DNA of 64,000 bases from Selenomonadaceae bacterium (GTDB lineage Bacteria; Bacillota; Negativicutes; Selenomonadales; Selenomonadaceae): the NCBI GenBank assembly GCA_017549815.1, contig JAFYNH010000021.1, positions 1-64,000 of the forward strand, given 5' to 3'. The notes below the pieces were generated by a model. It did no database searches and was not told the origin of the DNA. It saw only the letters and a program-made list of their open reading frames with translations. Positions 40,932 to 50,741 of this stretch are shown in pieces (position 1 is the stretch's first letter; each line of letters starts with the position of its first letter). The position numbers and the translations under genes were made by a program.

Positions 40932-43826
40932 ATGAGCGAAAAATTAAACAGATTTATAAAATTGCTGAAGGAAATTTTCGAGCTTGATAAAGCCGACCTT
41001 GATTTTGGTATTTATCGCGTGCTGAATCTCCGCAAGTCGCAGATTGAACAATTCCTTGCGCATAGATTGCCCGAAATGGTTAAAGAAACCCTCGCGCCCT
41101 TTGCGGAAGGTGCCGCCCTTGACACACTTGAAACGGACGTATATTCCGCGCTGTATTCTTTCTTCAACCGTTACTATGAAGACGGCGATTTTATTTCCAA
41201 ACGTCGCTACAAGGAAGGCGTCTACGCTATCCCTTACGAGGGCGAGGAAGTTAAACTTTATTGGGCAAATCAGGATCAGTACTATATCAAGACCGGTGAG
41301 AATTTCAAAGATTATACTTTTGTTTTCGACGGTATCAGCGTTCATTTCCGTTTGGTGGACGCTACGACGGAACAGAATAACAACAAGGAAAGTAAGGAAA
41401 GCAAGCGTACCTTTATGCTCTTCACCGAAGACGCGGAAAAATATCCCGACATAAAAACCTTTGAATATAATCCCGACGCGGCGGAGCTTGTGATTCGTTT
41501 TGTTTATGATATTCCCGAAGATAAGAAAAGAAAATATACCGAAGAAAATTACGCCGTCATTAAAAATTGGCTGATTTCTCTTCGGCGCGAAGAATTAAAT
41601 CCGTTGCTCTTGACGAACACCGCCAATAAAGACACTTTACTTGAAAAGCATCTTAAACGTTACGTAGCGAAAAATACTTTCGATTATTTCATTCATAAAG
41701 ATTTGCGCAAGTTCCTGACTCGCGAACTGGATTTCTTCATAAAAAGCGAAGTCATGCACTTGGAGGATTTGGATACCGACAATGAAGCGCGGGTAGAAAC
41801 TTATCTTGCACAGGTTAAAGTTATCAAGCGCGTCGGTAAAATTATTATCGATTTCCTCGCGCAGATTGAAGACTTCCAGAAAAAACTTTGGCTCAAAAAG
41901 AAATTCATCGTGGCAACTGATTGGTGTATTACGCTTGATAAAATCGACGAATCCTTTTGGGCGGAGATTATTGCCAACAAAGTTCAGCTCAACGAGTGGA
42001 TTGACCTTTACGCCATAGACGAGGCAGACGATTGGACGAATCCGCCGACCGTTGATTTTCTGCGCCGCAATAAGAATCTTATCATTGACACCAAACATTT
42101 TTCCGACGCCTTCAAATATGCCCTGTTGGAGACTATCCCGAATTTGGACGAACAGACAAACGGGCTGATGATTAACGGCGATAATTTCCATGCGTTAAAC
42201 TTACTTCAAAGCAAGTACCGCGAAAAGATTAAGTGCGTTTATATTGACCCGCCGTATAACACGAACTCCGCACCGATTCTTTACAAGGACGGCTACAAAG
42301 ACAGTTCGTGGCTTTGCTTAATGGAAAAAAGATTGCACTTGTCGAAAGCACTTTCAGCTGATGACGGCGCGATTTTCATTTCCATTGACGACAACGAGCA
42401 AGCCAATTTGAAACTCCTCTGCGATGATATTTTTGGCGAAAATAATTTCGTTGCCGAATTGATTTGGAAAAGCAAGAGCGGCGGCGCAAATGATTCAAGA
42501 TATTTCGCTATCGACCACGAATATATTTTTACTTATACGAAAGACGCCGATAAATTATTTCTCAACTTAGACACTGAAGCGGCAACGACGACAAGTTACA
42601 ATCGCAAAGACGAACGCGGCGAATATTCTTTGGAACGGCTCGATAAACAAAGTATTCGCTATTCTTCTTCGTTAGATTTTGAAATAATTGCTCCAGACGG
42701 TAAATCTTACTTTCCAAAACATAAAAATCCAGATAAACCGAACGCAACTTGGCGTTGGAGCAAGCAACGTGTTCAAGAAAATTACTCTGAACTTGTTTTT
42801 GAAAACGGGAACGTCTACACGAAAAATTATAAGAAAGTCGGAGCGATTCCGCGCAGTTTATTGATTGATGAACGATTTGGACGGACGCGGACGGGCAAAA
42901 CAGATTTTTTCGCGTTATTCAATGGCGAATTTTTTTCAAACCCGAAACCTGAAAAGCTGATAAAGTTTTTAATTCAAGTGGCGACGGGCGCAGATTCAAT
43001 CGTGCTGGATTATTTTGCAGGGTCTGGGACGACGGGGCACGCTGTAATAAATCTTAATCGCGAAGACGGCGGCAACAGAAAATATATCCTCGTTGAGATG
43101 GGCGAGTACTTCGACACCGTAACCAAGCCGCGTATGCAGAAAGTAATTTACTCCGCTGATTGGAAAAACGGCAAGCCGACAAATCGCGATAAAGGCGTCT
43201 CTCAAATTATCAAGTACATGCGCCTTGAAAGTTACGAGGACGCTCTTTCAAACATTGAACTTTCCGATAAGGGCAGTCAATGGGCGTCGCTTTTGGGCGA
43301 GGATTATATAATCCGCTATATGCTCACTATGGAAAGCCGCGACAACTTGCTGAACATGGAAAATTTTTCTAATCCGTTCGCCTACAGCATGAAGATAACC
43401 GAAAAGAACGAGTGCAAAAGCCGCTCCGTCGATTTAATGGAAACGTTTAATTATCTGATAGGGTTGACCGTCACCCGTCAAAGCGCGATTTCCTATTATC
43501 TCAGCAAACCCGCCACGAATCCCGCTTACGAAGGCGCATTGGAACTTGTCAACGATATTAACGGGGAATATGCTTTTCGTCAGATAGAAGGCACTTTGCC
43601 GGACGGTCGCCGCGCTCTGATTATATGGCGTATCGTGACGGAGGATATTATCGCCTCCAACGCGGCACTGGACGCTTACTTTATCGCCAACGCAGGCAAC
43701 CGCAAGCACGACGTGATTTTTGTAAACGGCGACAGCAACCTTGAAAATCTTCGCGGTAGTAATGAGAATTGGTCGGTTAAAATGACGGAGCTTGAATTTA
43801 AAAAGCGTATGTTCGAGGAGACGTAA
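40932..43826 (+). CDS. mod: Type III restriction-modification methyltransferase (Mod)
   Basis: A 964-residue adenine/cytosine-N-type methyltransferase. Catalytic motif IV is IDPPYNTNSAP (near residue 438) and the SAM-binding motif I follows later (VLDYFAGSGTTGHAVINLNRE), the beta-class order expected for type III Mod subunits. A long helical N-terminal region of about 400 residues and a C-terminal 200 residues frame the enzyme, making it larger than EcoP1I Mod (about 650). It acts with Res, which starts four bases downstream. Divergent from the OGT-like gene. Confidence 0.9.
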   Translation: MSEKLNRFIKLLKEIFELDKADLDFGIYRVLNLRKSQIEQFLAHRLPEMVKETLAPFAEGAALDTLETDVYSALYSFFNRYYEDGDFISKRRYKEGVYAIPYEGEEVKLYWANQDQYYIKTGENFKDYTFVFDGISVHFRLVDATTEQNNNKESKESKRTFMLFTEDAEKYPDIKTFEYNPDAAELVIRFVYDIPEDKKRKYTEENYAVIKNWLISLRREELNPLLLTNTANKDTLLEKHLKRYVAKNTFDYFIHKDLRKFLTRELDFFIKSEVMHLEDLDTDNEARVETYLAQVKVIKRVGKIIIDFLAQIEDFQKKLWLKKKFIVATDWCITLDKIDESFWAEIIANKVQLNEWIDLYAIDEADDWTNPPTVDFLRRNKNLIIDTKHFSDAFKYALLETIPNLDEQTNGLMINGDNFHALNLLQSKYREKIKCVYIDPPYNTNSAPILYKDGYKDSSWLCLMEKRLHLSKALSADDGAIFISIDDNEQANLKLLCDDIFGENNFVAELIWKSKSGGANDSRYFAIDHEYIFTYTKDADKLFLNLDTEAATTTSYNRKDERGEYSLERLDKQSIRYSSSLDFEIIAPDGKSYFPKHKNPDKPNATWRWSKQRVQENYSELVFENGNVYTKNYKKVGAIPRSLLIDERFGRTRTGKTDFFALFNGEFFSNPKPEKLIKFLIQVATGADSIVLDYFAGSGTTGHAVINLNREDGGNRKYILVEMGEYFDTVTKPRMQKVIYSADWKNGKPTNRDKGVSQIIKYMRLESYEDALSNIELSDKGSQWASLLGEDYIIRYMLTMESRDNLLNMENFSNPFAYSMKITEKNECKSRSVDLMETFNYLIGLTVTRQSAISYYLSKPATNPAYEGALELVNDINGEYAFRQIEGTLPDGRRALIIWRIVTEDIIASNAALDAYFIANAGNRKHDVIFVNGDSNLENLRGSNENWSVKMTELEFKKRMFEET

Positions 43827-43829
43827 AGC

Positions 43830-46800
43830 ATGGCAAAGAAAAATATTCCGCAAGTCTCTTTCGACGATCAACTTGTATTGTTCCGATATTTTTTGAACGA
43901 GCTGAAGTTGGATTCCCTTGAATCACTAAGCGCGGAATTAAACAGTACCGATTATGAGGGCGTCAACGAGAGCGGCAATACTTATTATTACGAATATATT
44001 TCGCACGTCTGCAAAATGCGCAATGCCAATATCACGACGGAAAAACTTCGGTTATATGACGAAAATATCTGCCGTCATACACGCCACATAGCAGAGAGGC
44101 GCGGCGGTCTTAAATGGAAATATTTTCAATATATCGCGTTGCTGTTCACGGAAATTTATTTGGACAGGTATTTTTCCGACGCAGAAAATTTTTGTAATGA
44201 TTTAAATGCATGGTTGCAAGAATTCAAGCCGCTTGAGTTTCAACCCTATACAACGGACAAACTTAATAAATTGGCGTTCATGTGCGCGACGGGTAGTGGC
44301 AAAACTTTAATCATGCACATGAATATTTTGCAATACCGACATTATTTCAAGCGTGCCAAACGACTGAACAGCAAATTATCCATTAACAATATTGTCCTTG
44401 CGCCAAACGAGGGCATGAGCAATCAGCATTTGGAGGAGCTGGCTTTATCGTCTATACCTGCGCGGCTGTTCGATAAAAATCAAGGAAGCTTATTCGACAA
44501 AGACGCAGTTATCGTTATCGATATGAACAAGCTCAAGGAAGAGGGTAAAGTTAAAACCGTCTCGGTTGAGAGTTTCGAGGAAAATAATCTTGTCATGGTT
44601 GATGAAGGTCATCGCGGCTTGTCGGGCGACGTATGGTATGATTATCGAACGCGCCTTTCAAAAGAAGGTTTTGCCTTTGAATATTCTGCCACGTTTAAAC
44701 AGGCATTGAATACCAAAAATGAGCGGCTGATTGTCGAAGAATACGGGAAATCTATCATCATGGATTATTCCTACAAATATTTTTACCGTGACGGTTACGG
44801 CAAGGATTATCGCATTTACAATCTTAAGGGCAACATAAATTCGGAGCAAAAAAATTTGTATCTCGTCGGCTGTCTGATGTCGTTTTATCAGCAAATGAAA
44901 CTGTTTAATACACAGGCTGACGAGCTACAAAAATTCCGTATCGAAAAGCCGCTTATGATATTTGTAGGCAATCGAGTCACCGCGCCTGTAAAAAGTAGCG
45001 GCTTGTCGCTGGCAGAAAAAGAACTTTTAACCGACGTGGAAGAAGTACTGCTATTCCTAAACAATTTTCTGAGCAACCGAACACAATCGATTGAACATAT
45101 TCGCGCTATTTTGACGGGTGACAGCGGCTTAATCGACGAACGCGGGCAAGAATTATTCTATCAAAATTTCCGAGCACTGCAGGACATAAATATAAATCCT
45201 ACAGAAATTTTTGCGGATATTCTTTGCGTCGTCTTCAATGTTGACGGAAATGCAGATGAACCGCGCTTGCGTATGAAAAATATTAGCCAAATTTCGGGCG
45301 AGATTGGTTTAAAGGTGGGCGAACACAGCGATTATTTTGGCGTGATTAACATTGGCGATACTTCCGGCTTGATGAAAAATTGCGAGCGGAATGGAATACT
45401 TGTCGGCACTGAAGAATTTCTTTCGACATCTTTGTTTCGGAATATCAATGCGTCGAATTCAAAAATCAACATGCTGATTGGCTCAAGGAAATTTACGGAA
45501 GGTTGGAACAGTTGGCGAGTATCGACAATGGGGCTGATTAACTTTGCCAAAGGCGAAGGCTCACAAGCTATTCAACTTTTTGGGCGCGGAGTCCGTTTAA
45601 AGGGTTATGACGGTTGCTTGAAACGTTCAGGCAAGCTTGATTCATGCTTAGCGATTCCGCCGAAATACATAGATTTATTGGAGACACTGACCATATTCGG
45701 CATAAGGGCGCAATATATGGAAGACTTCAAGAGATATTTGGAGCGGGAAGGCACGCCCATTAACGAAACGATTCGCGAATATACTCTGCCTGTGATAAGC
45801 CGCTTTAATGCCGTCAAGGACAAGAAATTACATACCATCACAGTAAGGCGCGATGCCAAGTTCAAACAACAAGCCGCCCGATTGATTTTGGACAAACCCG
45901 ACGAAGGATTTTTGAGCTATCTTCTCAAGAGCAAAACGGTTATCGATTGTCGCAGTAGAATTCAAACCATAGATTCAACGTTTAGCCTTAAGATAGATTC
46001 TCTGCCGAATGAATTTACAATCCCGACCTATATATCGCCGTTGCTTGATATTCAGAGGATTTTTGAGGAACTGCAGACGTATAAAACCGAAAAACGCTAC
46101 TACAACCTCAGCATAGTCAAGGAAAAGTTGATTGAAATTCTTAATGAGGAGGGTTGGTATGGCTTGCTGATTCCCAAAAATCATTTAGAGATAAATACTC
46201 CCGAAAAGTTGGCGGCGATTACGGATTATGCGATTATGGCACTCAAATCTTACATGGATAAATTTTTTAAGTATGAAAAAGAACGTTGGGAAGCACCGCG
46301 ATTGACATATGCGGTCTTGGAGGCGGACGACAGCAATTTTGTAGACGAATATACTTTGACTTACACTCAGCAAGATGAGCGAGACACGACGGGCGATGAT
46401 TTGGAAAAATTTATTTCAGAAATGGCGGAAGTGTTGAAGTCAAATAACGGTCTTGACGAGTATAAAAAATATTCTTTGCATAACAAACTTGTGCTGTTTG
46501 ATTTTCAGCCGCACTTATACGCTCCGTTGATTTGTTTGGAGAAAAGCAATCTAAAAATGCAGGTGTCACCCGTCGCGCTGAATCATGATGAAATGAAATT
46601 CGTAGATTATCTTAAAACCTACGTGGAGACTCACGAAAGCCTATTGGCGGATAAATCGCTTTACCTGCTCCGCAATAAAAGCAAGGTCGGCATAGGTTTT
46701 TTCGAGGCGGGAAATTTTTATCCTGATTATATCTTATGGATAGACACGCCAGAAAAACAATACATTAACTTCATCGACCCCAAAGGATTGTTACACGTCC

Positions 46801-47039
46801 GCGCAGATGACCCAAAGATTGAATTCTATAAGACGATTAAGGAATTGGAAAAGCGACTTTCCACCACGACAACTGATAAAAAAATCGTACTGAATTCGTT
46901 CATCATGTCGAGTACCTCTTATTCGGAACTGATTAATTGGTGGTCTGTTACGTCGGAATATTTGGCGGCTAGGAATATTTACACGCTGGATAATCCCGAA
47001 TGTGTAAGTCTAATGATTTATAAAATACTTAGAGACTAA
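43830..47039 (+). CDS. res: Type III restriction enzyme helicase/nuclease (Res)
   Basis: A 1,069-residue superfamily 2 helicase with Walker A FMCATGSGKTLIMHMNIL (near residue 150), a DEGH box (VMVDEGHRGLSGD) and motif VI (QAIQLFGRGVRLKG). The C-terminal nuclease region has a PD-(D/E)XK-like pattern (FYPDYILWID ... INFIDPKG). With Mod it cuts unmodified DNA after ATP-driven communication between two sites. The ribosome site GAGGAG overlaps the end of mod, so the two are coupled. The frame is intact throughout, so the system looks active. Confidence 0.9.
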   Translation: MAKKNIPQVSFDDQLVLFRYFLNELKLDSLESLSAELNSTDYEGVNESGNTYYYEYISHVCKMRNANITTEKLRLYDENICRHTRHIAERRGGLKWKYFQYIALLFTEIYLDRYFSDAENFCNDLNAWLQEFKPLEFQPYTTDKLNKLAFMCATGSGKTLIMHMNILQYRHYFKRAKRLNSKLSINNIVLAPNEGMSNQHLEELALSSIPARLFDKNQGSLFDKDAVIVIDMNKLKEEGKVKTVSVESFEENNLVMVDEGHRGLSGDVWYDYRTRLSKEGFAFEYSATFKQALNTKNERLIVEEYGKSIIMDYSYKYFYRDGYGKDYRIYNLKGNINSEQKNLYLVGCLMSFYQQMKLFNTQADELQKFRIEKPLMIFVGNRVTAPVKSSGLSLAEKELLTDVEEVLLFLNNFLSNRTQSIEHIRAILTGDSGLIDERGQELFYQNFRALQDININPTEIFADILCVVFNVDGNADEPRLRMKNISQISGEIGLKVGEHSDYFGVINIGDTSGLMKNCERNGILVGTEEFLSTSLFRNINASNSKINMLIGSRKFTEGWNSWRVSTMGLINFAKGEGSQAIQLFGRGVRLKGYDGCLKRSGKLDSCLAIPPKYIDLLETLTIFGIRAQYMEDFKRYLEREGTPINETIREYTLPVISRFNAVKDKKLHTITVRRDAKFKQQAARLILDKPDEGFLSYLLKSKTVIDCRSRIQTIDSTFSLKIDSLPNEFTIPTYISPLLDIQRIFEELQTYKTEKRYYNLSIVKEKLIEILNEEGWYGLLIPKNHLEINTPEKLAAITDYAIMALKSYMDKFFKYEKERWEAPRLTYAVLEADDSNFVDEYTLTYTQQDERDTTGDDLEKFISEMAEVLKSNNGLDEYKKYSLHNKLVLFDFQPHLYAPLICLEKSNLKMQVSPVALNHDEMKFVDYLKTYVETHESLLADKSLYLLRNKSKVGIGFFEAGNFYPDYILWIDTPEKQYINFIDPKGLLHVRADDPKIEFYKTIKELEKRLSTTTTDKKIVLNSFIMSSTSYSELINWWSVTSEYLAARNIYTLDNPECVSLMIYKILRD

Positions 47040-47073
47040 AAAACTCCCAAGCACTTGCCTGAGAGTTTTTTTT
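47039..47073. terminator. Terminator between res and rnr
   Basis: AAAACTCCCAAGCA with TGCCTGAGAGTTTT forms a 12-14 bp stem with two mismatches and a 2-4 base loop, followed by a run of T. It overlaps the rnr stop on the other strand. Confidence 0.7.
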
Positions 47074-49033
47074 ATATTCTCGCTATCAAGTCCCGATTAG
47101 CTACGTTGCTAACCAATTCAAAGCTTAACTGTCGCAACTTTACATTCGCCGAAATCAATTTAACTCGCACATTGTCGCCGATATGAAAACTTTTTCCCGT
47201 CACGTGACCGATAAGCGCAAATTCCTTTTCGACAAACGCATAAAAATCGCCGTCAATTTCCGACGCCCGAACTAATCCGTCAACGCCGTTGTCCAACTCC
47301 ACGAAAAATCCAAAATTCGTCACGCTGTCTATCACGCCGTCAAAATTTTGCCCGATAAATCTTTGCATGAACTCAACCGCTTTTAAATCCAAAGTTTCGC
47401 GCTCAATTTCTATCGCCCGACGTTCGCGCTCCGAACTTTGCTTGGCTATTTCTTCAAGACGTTTCGCAAAACTCGGTAATTTTTCGGGCATCTCCCAACT
47501 CGCTCTCAACATTCGGTGCACGATTAAATCGGGATAACGTCTTATCGGCGACGTGAAATGTGTATAAAATTTCGCCGCCAAGCCGAAATGTCCCAAATTT
47601 TCGGGCGAATATCGCGCTTGTTGCATCGTTCGCAAGGCGTAGCTTGTTATCACCTTTTCCGCAGGTAAATTTTTAACCTTCGACAAGATTTTTTGGAATT
47701 CTCGCGGCTCCTTGCCCTTGTTTATATGCAAATTGAAATGCGCCAGTAAATTATTCAGCGTCGATACTTTTTCTTCCGTCGGTAAATCATGGACGCGATA
47801 TAAGCTTGGAATTTTTTTCTTAATTGTATGCTCGGCGACGGTTTCATTAGCCAATAACATACATTCTTCGATTATCGATTCGGCTACCGTCTGGATTCTC
47901 TTAGTTATTTCAAGCGGTTTGCCCGCGTCGTTCAAAATTATTTTCATTTCGGGAAGGTCGAAGTCAATCGCGCCGCGTCCCGCGCGAATTTTTTTCCTCA
48001 GCCCGTGTATTTTCTTCAACGTATTTAAATTTTCCGCGCAGTCGGCAAGTTCTTTATCACCGTCCAAAAATTTATTGACTTGCGTATAACTCAGCCGCCT
48101 AAAAACGTGAATAACCGTCGGGAAAATTTTATAATTGACGACTTTGCCCGCCGCAGAAATTTTCATCTCGCAAGCCATAGCTAAACGGTCAACGCCCGCA
48201 TTTAAACTGCAAATCCCGTTCGATAATTCTTTGGGCAACATTGGAACAACTCGGTCAACGGGATAAATACTCGTCCCGCGTTCAAATGCCTCCTTATCCA
48301 GAAAACTGCGCGGGCGAACATAATGACTAACGTCCGCTATGTACACGCCTAAAAAAAATCCGCCGTCAATTTCTTCGGCGTAAACTCCGTCGTCTAAATC
48401 CTTAGCGTCTTCGCCGTCTATCGTAACTATTTTAAAATTTCGGCGGTCGATTCTCTTAGAAATTTCGTTTTTACTCGGTTCAAGCTCAATTTTAGCGGCT
48501 TCGTTTTGTACTTCGGGCGGAAATTCCTCCGCGACGCCGTGACTGCGTAAAATACTGCGAATTTCCACACCGGGCGCATTTTCATTACCCAAAATCTCAA
48601 TAACTTGCCCGCGCAGAGGAGACCAAGAAGTAATTTCTACAACAACCTTTGTTTTAGCTGGAAGTTTTTCATTAAAATTTGGTAGAACAATTTCAGTGTC
48701 AATGCGCTTGTCATCGGGCTTGACGAAGGTTTTCCGCTTAAGTTGCGTAAGAGTGCCGACAATAATTTTATTCGCCCGCTCCAAAATTTCATGAATACAA
48801 CCTACACGACGCGCCCCGTATTGCTCAACTATCCGAACCTTGACTTTATCGCCATTCCACGCGCTACCTAAATCCTCCGGCTCAATAAAAATATCCGTGC
48901 CGCCGTCTTCGGGCGTGACGAAGCCAAATCCTTTGATATTAACTGCGAGCTTGCCCTCAACGTAAACGGGCTTTTTGAAGCGCGGGTCGAAGATAAAATC
49001 ATCATACGGATCGAAATTCTTGCGCCTACTCAT
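47072..49033 (-). CDS. rnr: Ribonuclease R
   Basis: A 653-residue 3'-5' exoribonuclease of the RNB family that degrades structured RNA. Cold-shock domains come first (KGFGFVTPEDGGTDIFIEPEDLGSAWNGD), then the RNB catalytic core with its Asp cluster (TIDGEDAKDLDDGVYAEE) and the family block HFGLAAKFYTHFTSPIRRYPDLIVHRML, then a C-terminal S1 domain (FDGVIDSVTNFGFFVELDNGVDGLVRASEI). It lacks the N-terminal helix-turn-helix and the Lys-rich tail, so it is shorter than the E. coli enzyme. The secG-esterase-rnr order is common in Firmicutes. Confidence 0.95.
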   Translation of the reverse strand: MSRRKNFDPYDDFIFDPRFKKPVYVEGKLAVNIKGFGFVTPEDGGTDIFIEPEDLGSAWNGDKVKVRIVEQYGARRVGCIHEILERANKIIVGTLTQLKRKTFVKPDDKRIDTEIVLPNFNEKLPAKTKVVVEITSWSPLRGQVIEILGNENAPGVEIRSILRSHGVAEEFPPEVQNEAAKIELEPSKNEISKRIDRRNFKIVTIDGEDAKDLDDGVYAEEIDGGFFLGVYIADVSHYVRPRSFLDKEAFERGTSIYPVDRVVPMLPKELSNGICSLNAGVDRLAMACEMKISAAGKVVNYKIFPTVIHVFRRLSYTQVNKFLDGDKELADCAENLNTLKKIHGLRKKIRAGRGAIDFDLPEMKIILNDAGKPLEITKRIQTVAESIIEECMLLANETVAEHTIKKKIPSLYRVHDLPTEEKVSTLNNLLAHFNLHINKGKEPREFQKILSKVKNLPAEKVITSYALRTMQQARYSPENLGHFGLAAKFYTHFTSPIRRYPDLIVHRMLRASWEMPEKLPSFAKRLEEIAKQSSERERRAIEIERETLDLKAVEFMQRFIGQNFDGVIDSVTNFGFFVELDNGVDGLVRASEIDGDFYAFVEKEFALIGHVTGKSFHIGDNVRVKLISANVKLRQLSFELVSNVANRDLIARI

Positions 49034-49036
49034 AAA

Positions 49037-49774
49037 TTAGCCACTCCTTAAAAAATCTAACGTCGCTTCAAAGACAAATTCGCGCTCTTCTGCGAAAGGC
49101 AATAAATGACCTGCATTCGGCACGGTAACAATTTTTTTAACGTTTGAGCCGATATTATCCATAATAAATCGAGCACTGCGCGGCTGAACCGTATGATCTT
49201 CCTCGCCCTGCATGATAAGTATCGGAGAATTAACTTTTGGCAAGATTTTTTTCACGTCGTTAATCAAGTCAACCATTTCATGAACACTTATAAGCGGCGT
49301 TTTCTCGTAAACGTTATTGACGGCGGGCGGCACGTCATTAAGCTTTTTACGCTCAGTGTATATGCAAGCGTCCGAACAGAATTCACGCGGCGGCAAATTC
49401 CGTAATCCGCGCCCCTCATCAATAAAAATCGGAGCCGCTAACGTGACGATTTTAGAAATTTTATACTCTGTCGCAAGTTTTAAAGTTAAAAGTCCACCCA
49501 TAGAGTGACCGACGACATAAATTTTATCACAAAGCCCGCGTAGAATATAAAAGCCGTCCAAAACCGAATTAAACCAATCGTCTTTGGTCGTGCGCATTAA
49601 ATCGCTTTCGCAAGTGCCGTGTCCCGCCAAACGTGGAGCTAAAACGCTGAAACCTGCGCGGTTCAAAACTTCGCCTAATAAAAGCATTCCGGCGGGTAAG
49701 CCCGTAAAGCCATGAATAAGCAATACGCCGCTTGTGCCGCCCTTCATTAAAAAAGGTTCTCCACCTTCAATCAA
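49037..49774 (-). CDS. Carboxylesterase (alpha/beta hydrolase)
   Basis: 245 residues of the Est30-like thermostable esterase family: LLIHGFTGLPAGM oxyanion region, nucleophile Ser in GHSMGG (near residue 93), Asp in QGEEDHTVQ and His in NAGHLLPFAEE. It hydrolyses short-chain esters; the physiological substrate is unknown. The start is TTG after AAGGAGG. It sits between secG and rnr, 13 and 3 bases from its neighbours. Confidence 0.9.
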   Translation of the reverse strand: MIEGGEPFLMKGGTSGVLLIHGFTGLPAGMLLLGEVLNRAGFSVLAPRLAGHGTCESDLMRTTKDDWFNSVLDGFYILRGLCDKIYVVGHSMGGLLTLKLATEYKISKIVTLAAPIFIDEGRGLRNLPPREFCSDACIYTERKKLNDVPPAVNNVYEKTPLISVHEMVDLINDVKKILPKVNSPILIMQGEEDHTVQPRSARFIMDNIGSNVKKIVTVPNAGHLLPFAEEREFVFEATLDFLRSG

Positions 49775-49787
49775 AATAAAATCCTCC

Positions 49788-50015
49788 TTACATACTAAGT
49801 TTAGCGATAATTAGTGTGATAATAGCGAATAAAACGCCGAGAATAACGGTTAAACGGGCTAAAAGTGCGTCCATGCCGCGAGCTTTACCCGAAAAAACGG
49901 TATCGGAGCCGCCGTCCATGCCGCCCATGCCACCAGACTTCGCCTCTTGCCCTAAAATTACTAAAATCAATGCGATAGAGATAATCGCGTCTAAAACCAT
50001 TAAAAAAGTAAGCAT
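49788..50015 (-). CDS. secG: Preprotein translocase subunit SecG
   Basis: 75 residues with two membrane segments (residues 3-22 MVLDAIISIALILVILGQEA and about 53-73 LTVILGVLFAIITLIIAKL) joined by the Gly-rich loop typical of SecG (KSGGMGGMDGGSDTVFSGKARGMD). It aids protein export by SecYE-SecA. It starts at ATG after TGGAGG, following a heptamer-type array that separates it from rex. Confidence 0.92.
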   Translation of the reverse strand: MLTFLMVLDAIISIALILVILGQEAKSGGMGGMDGGSDTVFSGKARGMDALLARLTVILGVLFAIITLIIAKLSM

Positions 50016-50029
50016 TTATAAACCTCCAT

Positions 50030-50108
50030 TTTAAGGATTAAGGTTAAAGGGGTCAGATGTAAGGGAAAAAAAACTTTTTCACTGAATCCTTAATCCTAAT
50101 TCCTAATT
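50030..50108. repeat. Heptamer-type array between rex and secG
   Basis: TTAAGGATTAAGG at the left and TCCTTAATCCTAATTCCTAATT at the right are in opposite sense with a 30-base middle, so they can pair. The array extends to the rex stop. It could attenuate transcription from rex into secG. Confidence 0.65.
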
Positions 50109-50726
50109 TTTCGACATATGATAGCTTAAAGCACTCAAACCGACGGATAAATCTTCATTAACGAGCGGAAAATTGGTAGGAACGGATAATTTAATGGGCG
50201 CGAAGTTCCAAAGTCCTTTTACACCCGCTTTTATAAGATTTTCCGCGACAATTTGCGCCTCACTAGCTGGAACGGTGATAACTCCAATGTCAACCGAATT
50301 TTCCGCGATAATTTCCTTCATGACAGCGGAATTTTCTATTTTAATGCCGTTAATTCGCTTGCCGATTATTTTTTTATTAATATCAAGCAAAGCGACGACG
50401 GAAAAGCCGAGAGAGGCGAAATTACCGTAATTAGCGAGTGCGCCGCCTAAATGACCGACGCCGACAATAGCAAGCCGCCATTTATTATGCAATCCAAGAA
50501 TGTTTCCGATATTATTTCTTAAATCGTGAACGTCATAGCCGATACCTTTACGCCCAAATTGCCCAAAAGTCGCTAAATCCTTCCGAATTTGTTCTGGAGT
50601 AATGTCTAAACGTCTTCCAAGCTCGTCCGAAGAAATTATTTGCAATTCTTCACCTTCCATGAGCCGCAAAGTTCTGAAATACAGCGGCAAGCGGTCTATA
50701 GTCGCCTGCGAAATTAGTTTTTTCAA
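50103..50726 (-). CDS. rex: Redox-sensing transcriptional repressor Rex
   Basis: 207 residues. An N-terminal winged helix (RLPLYFRTLRLMEGEELQIISSDELGRRLDITPEQIRKDLATFGQFGRKGIGYDV) binds DNA, and a C-terminal Rossmann domain (LAIVGVGHLGGALANYGNF ... VVALLDINKKIIG) senses the NADH/NAD+ ratio. Rex normally represses fermentation genes until NADH rises. The start is TTG after GGAGG. It is inside the valS-led operon, whose predicted start site carries a Rex-like palindrome. Confidence 0.96.
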   Translation of the reverse strand: MKKLISQATIDRLPLYFRTLRLMEGEELQIISSDELGRRLDITPEQIRKDLATFGQFGRKGIGYDVHDLRNNIGNILGLHNKWRLAIVGVGHLGGALANYGNFASLGFSVVALLDINKKIIGKRINGIKIENSAVMKEIIAENSVDIGVITVPASEAQIVAENLIKAGVKGLWNFAPIKLSVPTNFPLVNEDLSVGLSALSYHMSKN

Positions 50727-50741
50727 AAGTGCCGCCTCCTA

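Noticed and set aside
13263-47039. One continuous defence island
   Set aside because: The defence genes are separated by flagellar, translation and porin genes in intact operons, so several separate insertions are more likely.
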